Positions 57,446 through 64,000 of a stretch of 64,000 nt of DNA are shown in pieces (position 1 is the first letter of the stretch; every line of letters starts with the position of its first letter). The notes under the pieces were generated by a model, which saw nothing but the letters and a program-made list of their open reading frames with translations, was not told the DNA's origin and did not search any database. Location: assembly GCA_014773175.1 (NCBI GenBank), contig VXCM01000402.1, positions 280,281 through 344,280 of the forward strand, written 5' to 3'. A program made the position numbers and the translations under genes. Source of the DNA: Lucifuga dentata (lineage: Eukaryota; Chordata; Actinopteri; Ophidiiformes; Bythitidae).

Positions 57446-57955
57446 CTAGTCTTGAACCTTCTGCTGGTTCAACATGATCGGATGACATACGGGCTCGCAT
57501 ACAGATGTGCCTCTATTATACTCCTACATGTGCAGAATACACTGCAAGTACTGAAATGCGACGTACACTCTGAAACAAAAAGAACAACCACAACAAAATG
57601 CAAAGACTTTATGCAGGTGGTAAAGCAGCTTTTAAATAATCTTTTCCTCGAGCTAATGAAAGGTTCACATAACGAGACCCACTTATGACCTATTTCTATG
57701 TAGCATGTAACCAAAATATATTGATAACTGAAAAAAAAGACATTTTCATTGAGGTTTTATCCAGATATTTTTGTACTGACTGTTCCATTGCATATCACTC
57801 TTTGTTTTTGATTTTGTTGAAGCCAATTTGGCAAAAGTTATGGGTTATAGAGCTCTGTGAGGCCTCACTGAACCAGACTTCCTTCAAGATGAGTGTCCAT
57901 CTTGGGGNGGGGGGGGGGGGAAGAGTATTATGGGTGTCCTTTTGACCCCAAAGTG
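57446..57955. other. Intergenic with poly(G) gap
   Basis: Unique sequence ending in poly(G) with a single N at 57907. No gene. Confidence 0.45.
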
Positions 57956-57963
57956 GGTACACC

Positions 57964-58314
57964 CAGGGGCGGATCTAGGGTTAGTGGAGATCCAGGGCTG
58001 AGCCTAGATCTTAGCCCAGGCCAAAGCTATTTTATATCTACCAAACTAAATATAAATTTTGAGAAATGCTTCAGAAATGTAACAAATCATGTTACATCTT
58101 TTAAAAAGTTAAATGAAGTTTAAAATCTTTTAAAACGAAAACCTTTACAATGATCTAAGCTGTGGAACTATATGGAGTGTTATGTCCGTTCTGTCCACCA
58201 ATTCAGTCCGGCCAATCTGTTCACAACACTGTGGTTCCACCTTGGCCATGAATTTGGGTAATAATTACAAAAATTCAAAACACACTATTACAAAAAAGAT
58301 TAGCGCTGCCTCTG
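57964..58314. mobile_element. Short hAT-type MITE
   Basis: It begins CAGGGGCGGATCTAG and ends TAGCGCTGCCTCTG, with inverted ends of hAT type (CAGRGGC). The flanks GGTACACC (57956-57963) and GGTACACT (58315-58322) match at seven of eight positions. It is 351 bp, AT-rich inside, with no transposase frame: a miniature non-autonomous copy. Confidence 0.82.
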
Positions 58315-58322
58315 GGTACACT

Positions 58323-59271
58323 TATTTAAAAGTACATAGCTACAGTTGGAAACTAAGGCGTAGGATGTAATTAAAAAGGGGATTGTCTCTGAGGTGTGTG
58401 TGCACGTGTGTGTGTGTGTTTAACATGCAGCACACAAGGTTGACCCTTACCCAGGGAATCCCGCATTGTGTGAAATAAATTAACTTAAAGATGAATTACA
58501 CCATCAAATCTGTTTGGCTATGTCTCTCACACACACACACACACACACACACAGTATGCAGCACAAAAAAAGAGCATTCACTCTTCCACTGGGGAAAACC
58601 AATGCACTCATAATCAGATGTATGTGGTAATTAAAAGCAGGAAATCAGGGCAAATCAAACCATGAAGAGATGAGATATGATGATATAAGCATGACAGCAC
58701 AAAGACACAGGCACAGATTCATAAAACATACAAACTCACATGCATACATACATATTATTCATAACTAAAATGTGACATTTGGGTCAGGAAGCTGAGGCTG
58801 CTCTACTGTCTTGAGTCTCTCAAAATAAACTATAAATTCTAAATGTATTTGATATTGCTGAATCACGTGTACAATTCACTTAAAAAAACATTAAAAAACA
58901 ATATGAGTAAAAGTAAGCAAAAAACCTACACTGAAATGACATTTCTGTCAATGGAGCAACCTGATAGCCAGTTCATGTCCTTGTTAACTTGTGCTGTTTT
59001 GACTTATGCTCATGAATTGAAACACTAAAGTTAAGATTTCAAGTTTTCTTACTGCCTAATAAAAACTTTACCTTAAATTTTTACTTTATACCATGGCACC
59101 TTATTAGGTAACAATTAAACATTCTGTTAACTCAGTGTTCAGAAAATCCAAATTTCTTCAACATCAAAGCAAAGTTAAAATGCTGATGGTGTAAAATCAA
59201 CATCTGCTCAAAAAAAAAAAAAANAAAAAAAAAAAAAAAAGGTATTTAAAGATGTCTTTTTTTTTTAACAG
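58323..59271. other. Intergenic with (CA)n and poly(A) gap
   Basis: (CA)n at 58528-58552; poly(A) with N 59224. AT-rich, gene-free. Confidence 0.5.
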
Positions 59272-59275
59272 TTTA

Positions 59276-59913
59276 CTACAGAGCCCCTTAGGGGTCATGT
59301 GTGAAAAAAAAACAAAAAAAAGCAATGCCCCTAAGGGGAAATGGAATGAAAAAAATGAGTTGGAGGTTTAAAATTTTTTTTTTTTCCTCTTTGTTCTCCT
59401 TGTTTGTTTTTTTCTCTCTCTTCTGAAACGTACTAAAAATATATGATATGATCACATGTTCAAAGCTACAGCGCATGCAACGGAGTTGTTTTGCTACTGT
59501 TTAAGTCAACTCTCGTAAAAGAATTAACCACTATAAATGCACAAAAATACACTGTTGGAACTGCCAAACACTAGAACATTGTCAAAAGTAGTAGTGAGTT
59601 AGTGACTTTATTCACTGACTTGTTTTTTCATAGGAACTTGTAGTGTGTACAGTCACAGACATGTTAGCTGCTAGCTAGCATTAGCATTTAGCTAATCGGA
59701 AATTGTTCCTCAAACAGTAGCAAAACAGCTCCGTTTCATGCGCTGTAGCTTTGACCTATTTTTAGTACATTTCAGAAGAGAGAGGAAAAAAAGAGCAGAA
59801 AAAAAAAAACCCAGGAGGAAAAAAAAAAAANNNNNNNNNNNNNNNNNNNNNNNNNNNNNNNNNNNNCTTTTTTTTTTTTTTTTTTCACACATGACCCCTA
59901 AGGGGCTCCATAG
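59276..59913. mobile_element. Long-hairpin TIR element with a 36-N gap
   Basis: The arms (about 59276-59500 and 59713-59913) are reverse complements over roughly 200 bp or more, starting CTACAGAGCCCCTTAGGGGT and CTATGGAGCCCCTTAGGGGT. Shared inner words include CAAAGCTACAGCGCATG and TTTTGCTACTGTTT. TTTA flanks both ends (59272-59275, 59914-59917). Each end carries the palindrome CCCCTTAGGGG, and the left arm repeats it at 59328. 59831-59866 are Ns inside the right arm. No coding sequence; superfamily unassigned. Confidence 0.7.
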
Positions 59914-59917
59914 TTTA

Positions 59918-61484
59918 CAAAGCTGATTCAATATAAAAACTTTACAGTCCCATCATGTCATATTGTGAAAACTTTCAGTTTATGGTCGCCTCGTTCCTAC
60001 CATCATACATCAGGCGTGCTGGGACGGGTTCTAAGCAGGTCCTCAACACTTTTATATGCACTGACCCTATTCCAGTTAACACTGGCTTCTGTATCACGCC
60101 TCTGCTAAGCGATCTGCCTCATATGAAACACAGGCCAGACCTTTCATATGTTCACAAAGATTTAAGCCTCACACACAGGTGGTAAGGAGGCTCGGAAAAG
60201 AGACAGGCAAAGAAAAGAGAAAAATATCTGTTACGATCTACCTATTACTGGAGCTCCATTTCTGACAAATGTGTGTGAAATTATGCTCTTTTCCTACCAG
60301 TAAAAAAATAAATAAATGCGTCTGAATCCCAAATCATTTCCTCAGAGTAATTTAGAAGTAATTTGGAGGTGTAGTGATGCACTATAATCGGCCAGTGAAC
60401 TGACTCTGAAATCCATGCTCCAATACGTTATGCTCTCTCTCATACTGATGTTGGGTTTTCTCAGTGGTTCATATCATTTTCCCCATCTGCTGCATATCTA
60501 AGCCAAGCAGAGATATTCACGCAGCACCTACCCATTCAATGTGGGACTTCTTTTTCATCTCTGCTGTTCATTTCCATTTTCATGAGTGTGAAGAAAGCCA
60601 ACGGTTAAAGCTTCCAGAGTGTTTCCTGATGCTGAATCTAACTGTCATGATGTTTGGCTTCTCCTCATTTCTGAAAATAGCAAAGGACAGAACAGGCCAA
60701 GGGCAGATCCAGCATCATCCATACTTCAACTCCCAAATCAGGCCAAGTGTCCCACCATGACTCTCACGTCTGACTTGCATTTGCTTTAACTTCACCCTGC
60801 TTTGTACTGTAATAAAATTGATGTAGCACTTAATATAATTTTTTTAAGTGAAAATTTAAACCTCACAGCAACCAGCAAAGATGCAAGATGAAATGTATTA
60901 ATCAAACTAAACTAAAAAAAAAGGAACAAAAGGCTTGCAAAAGCAGACTTAGCTCCTATATCTGCTGAAGGGAAGGACAGAAAGGTGAAAAGAAGAGCCT
61001 TTAAATGCTCCTGTCAGGTGTGGCTCATCAGGTTGTTGATTAGGTTGCAGTTTACCAAAATTAGGATATGAATTCACAATACACAGCCCATAATTAAAAA
61101 AAAAAGATAGAATAAGGCAGAGCGTGCTGTAGAATAATTAAAATGATAATCAAGTCACGATTATGGCCCTAATTTGTTTGTTTGTTGTCGTTACATGATC
61201 CGTTTTTGATTTCTTGAATCTTTCACCTTCATTCTGTAAGCAATAAACACTTTAAAATAGTTTCATGTTTACCAGATTTTCACAAGTAAAAATGTGTGGT
61301 CCTGGCTATAACTACAAACTATAACTTATAAAATGAACTGAATTAATATGGAAGTAATTTAAGATTTTGATTTTAAGATTTTCAAATTTAAATTAACTTT
61401 CTATTGATACATTTACACCACCAAATACAAGTGGCCAAGTTCGGATTTATTTTTTTCTCATAAGTGGCATATATAGCTATATAT
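59918..61484. other. Intergenic, no gene seen
   Basis: Unique AT-rich sequence. Small frames have no recognisable domain. AAAAAAATAAATAAATG at 60301-60317 is low complexity. Confidence 0.45.
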
Positions 61485-61791
61485 AACCAGTGCAGTGCCC
61501 GTTGAAAATGTGCCTGTTCAGACTGGGCTGGACTTCGTGGGTGTGCGCCACAGCTGCCATAAGTGCCTGTGGAGCAGCGTATATGCTGCCGCGCCCAGAG
61601 TGTATCCTGCCACGTGGACTACTTCTTACCGGCACAGCTCAATTTGAGAACCGCTCATCCAAACATCTTCACACGTGACACTTCACGTTGTTGAATCTTG
61701 AGCAATAAAGCTGCTGAATATCAACTTCATACAGTTCTGGGTTCTAGAGATGTTGGTGCCACAGACAGAGATTTCTTTCTTTATAGTTAGA
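61485..61791 (-). repeat. Uninterrupted relative of the 19.8-kb repeat
   Basis: Read on the minus strand: ATCTAACTATAAAGAAAGAA, CTCTAGAACCCAGAACTGTA, GATGAGCGGTTCTCAAATTG, AGCTGTGCCGGTAAGAAG, GTAGTCCACGTGGCAGGAT and GCAGCATATACGCTGC. The same order occurs at 19846-20820, but there a 0.6-kb TIR element splits it at GTGCC/GGTAA. The palindrome GCAGCATATACGCTGC is local to this copy. Confidence 0.65.
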
Positions 61792-62807
61792 TAATTTTTT
61801 TTTTTTTTTTTTTTTAAATAATGAAAATAATGAGAACAGGAATCAAACATCCTTGAAATAGATAATCCATCACAGCGAACATGACATCTATAAAACATTT
61901 TTGTTGAAGTAATTTCAACATTTCAACATGGATTCAACACGGCGCTACACAGAAGAAAATATCTGCCAGGGCCTATCGTCCCAAGAGAAGACGGCTTTTA
62001 CAGAGAAATTAAAACAACTATGCCTTCTGCTATTGTAAGTGTTAAAATATTGAATTTTAGGGTGGGTGTGATTCTGAAAGATTAGGGGGTTTTGCACAAT
62101 AACATGAAAACTAAAATGGTTTGATGTTTTGGAAAATGGTTGGCAGTAACATAGCATGTATGTGGGCATAGCATGTATTTATTGGGCCTCAAACATGCAA
62201 AATCTGGTTTTATTCTGATTTCATCTTAAATTTTTCCTCACCCCAACTTTCAGTTCTTACTTGATACTAAAAAATTTCACTTGATTATGTAAAATATGGC
62301 TTGTTGTAGCAGTGTAGCTTTGTTTTAAATTGAAGTTTTCTCAACAGTTTGAAACACAGAACTCTGCCTGTGCACATGAAACCCACACAGCTCTGAGCAA
62401 TTGTTTCTTGATGGAGCTTTTCCTCCTTCCAAAGCTTCCCAGCCGGTACTGATGAGCCTTGATGCCATTAGTGTTGATTTTGTGCGACAGCGATGAAACC
62501 AGATAATGAAAATCAATAAGGCAAGCTTCACGAAGTCAGCTATTGTCAACTTTTATTAATCATTTTCTTGGCAAGTGTTGACATTTCTCAGCTGCGCACA
62601 CATGCATGTACACACAAACGCACACGCAGACATGTGGACACACACCGGTATTCAATCAAATACAAACACGCTTTCAAATCTGTTGACTTACTGTGTTTAT
62701 TCAGACCAGTAATCATTGGAAACTGTATTGATCGTGCATTTTGAAAGCTTGAATATATTTAGAAACTCCATAATTCTAACAAAATTATTCAGGATTTTGG
62801 AAACATT
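61792..62807. other. Intergenic, poly(T) and unique sequence
   Basis: Poly(T) at 61797-61815 follows the repeat on what would be its 5' side. CA patches lie near 62600-62645. No gene. Confidence 0.45.
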
Positions 62808-62968
62808 TTAAGGGGGTGATTCATAAAACACAGTGCCAGATTTAGTTTGTTGATAAGGCAAGTAGCGCCACGTAACCAACAAAAATGAATTTGATAAATA
62901 AGCCCACTCAGCTGATCAGTCAGTATATTTAAATGGTGAGTTTTTATCTGATCTTGCACACATTCCAT

Positions 62969-63004
<36 letters not shown>

Positions 63005-63925
63005 TCTCTCTCTCTAATGCATTGTTGCGGAAAGATCTCTTATCACTACTATCTTAACATCAGTCACTTAAAATATGGAGCTTTAAAGCAGAAATTAGTA
63101 CGGTGGCTGAGAGAGCTCACGGTACGCAACATAGAAAATAAACCATGACACGTTCATTAATTTGACGACACGCTGCATTTAATGAAACACCGCAAATATC
63201 ACATAACACAAGGGAAGTGAATGAAAACACAATGGAAAATAATGAAAACAAAAAATGGAAAATAATGAAAAAAACAGAAAATAATGAAAACAAAATGGAA
63301 GTTTAACAGGAAACTTTATAAGCGGGACACAGCACAGAAGTGAGAAACAAGAAGTAGCCTAAATGTATTTAAGCTTTAATATTTTGATTGTGGAATTCAT
63401 ATGTAATCAGATTTGTATTTGTAGTGTTGGGGTTCTCAGTTAACCATCCAATATTGCTGTTTTACAGAAATTAAACTTGTNAAAAAAAAAAAACGGAAGG
63501 ATTTCTGGTTCTATGCTGTGTCCTGCTTTCAGAGTTTCCCGATAAACTTCCTTTGTGTTTTTATTCACTTCCATTGTGTTTTCATTATTTTCCGTTGTGT
63601 TATGTGATATTTGCGGCGTTTCAGTAAATGCGGCGCATGTCGTCAAATTAATGAACGTGTCGTGTTCATTTTCTATGTAGCATACGGTGAGCTCTCGGCT
63701 ACTGTAAATTAGGTTTCCTCTGCCAATTTAATATGGCAATGTGGCTTTAACAGCAAGTGAAGCAGCGTAAAACGTGGCTCTTAGATATGAAGCAGCTCAT
63801 TAACACGCTGATCTTCATCTGCTTTTACCTGAAACACGCCTTACTGTGAAGTGCAGGTAACAGGACGATACACGAAGCTTTTTGAACGAGCTTCAGCTCT
63901 TGTTTAGCGTGACACAGTGTTGTTT
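62808..63925 (+). mobile_element. Dispersed TIR family, copy D, interrupted
   Basis: 62808-63092 reads GGGGGTGATTCATAAAACAC, CAGTGCCAGATTTAG and CAGTCACTTAAAATATGGAG. It resumes at 63713 with GTTTCCTCTGCC, then AAAACGTGGCTCTTAGATAT and AGCAGCTCATTAACACG. Copy A (5.43-6.23 kb) has the same order without the 0.6-kb interruption. The right terminus (TTCATGAAATTCCCC in copy A) is not clearly seen before the window ends. (CT)n/(CTAT)n at 62969-63018 lies inside. Confidence 0.6.
63099..63706. mobile_element. Long-hairpin element nested in copy D
   Basis: The left end TACGGTGGCTGAGAGAGCTC is mirrored by the right end (minus strand TACAGTAGCCGAGAGCTCAC). Inverted homology runs through ACGTTCATTAATTTGACGAC, CCGCAAATATCACATAACAC and GGACACAGCA, so the arms are about 63099-63345 and 63495-63706. 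AATTAG flanks both sides (63093-63098, 63707-63712). Copy A has this site once, as ATTTAG, at the equivalent place. The arms also carry AATGGAAAATAATGAAAACA repeats. A single N at 63481 sits in poly(A). No coding sequence. Confidence 0.72.
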
Positions 63926-64000
63926 CTGTGATTTTTAAAAATGTTCTTATTAATCACCCACTTAGTCTACAAAAGTTTCTTCAGTTTAACTCAGGCTTAA
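63926..64000. other. Window end, no feature
   Basis: Short AT-rich sequence; nothing recognised. Confidence 0.4.

Overview
This is a non-coding, repeat-rich, AT-rich stretch of a vertebrate nuclear genome, almost certainly a teleost fish. The evidence is an elongator tRNA-Met gene of vertebrate type and many cut-and-paste DNA transposon relics of kinds common in fish (hAT, PIF/Harbinger, Tc1/mariner). There are also short interspersed repeats of fish type, abundant CA/CT microsatellites and no bacterial-style gene packing. I found no convincing host protein-coding exon on either strand. The open frames are short, lack splice context or known domains, and mostly lie in repeats or low-complexity sequence. 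Species cannot be named from the sequence alone.

Layout. 1-7.7 kb: intergenic sequence with inverted-repeat fragments, a conserved-element-like block near 3.4-3.6 kb and one copy (5.43-6.23 kb) of a dispersed terminal-inverted-repeat family. 7.76-7.90 kb: tRNA-Met(CAU), split by a gap artefact, then a SINE-like repeat. 8.86-9.57 kb: Harbinger relic. 10.4-11.5 kb: hAT element. 12-19.8 kb: mostly unique, with candidate regulatory blocks at 14.7-15.0 and 16.9-17.3 kb. 19.8-20.8 kb: an old repeat split by a TIR element. 23.0-24.6 kb: another old repeat split by a second, inverted hAT copy. 29-31 kb: repeats and the best conserved-element-like block. 31.8-32.7 kb: Harbinger element with a broken transposase. 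38.7-40.5 kb: more repeat copies and a pyrimidine insert. 44.2-44.5 kb: deleted Tc1-like element. 46.0-47.4 kb: Harbinger-like element with a nested hAT. 49.2-49.9 and 58.0-58.3 kb: hAT elements. 59.3-59.9 and 63.1-63.7 kb: long-hairpin elements, the second nested in another copy of the dispersed family.

Two themes tie the window together. (1) Nested transposition can be dated inside the window, because three interrupted repeats have an uninterrupted relative elsewhere in the same 64 kb. (2) Nine single-N gaps are flanked by near-identical 62-67 bp direct repeats. That is the signature of unmerged contig ends, not biology; it doubles the tRNA and pieces of three hAT elements. The unique stretches carry clusters of homeodomain-core (TAAT) and octamer-like words resembling the conserved non-coding elements of a developmental gene desert. 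That is an inference awaiting cross-species alignment. I did not find a new gene system.
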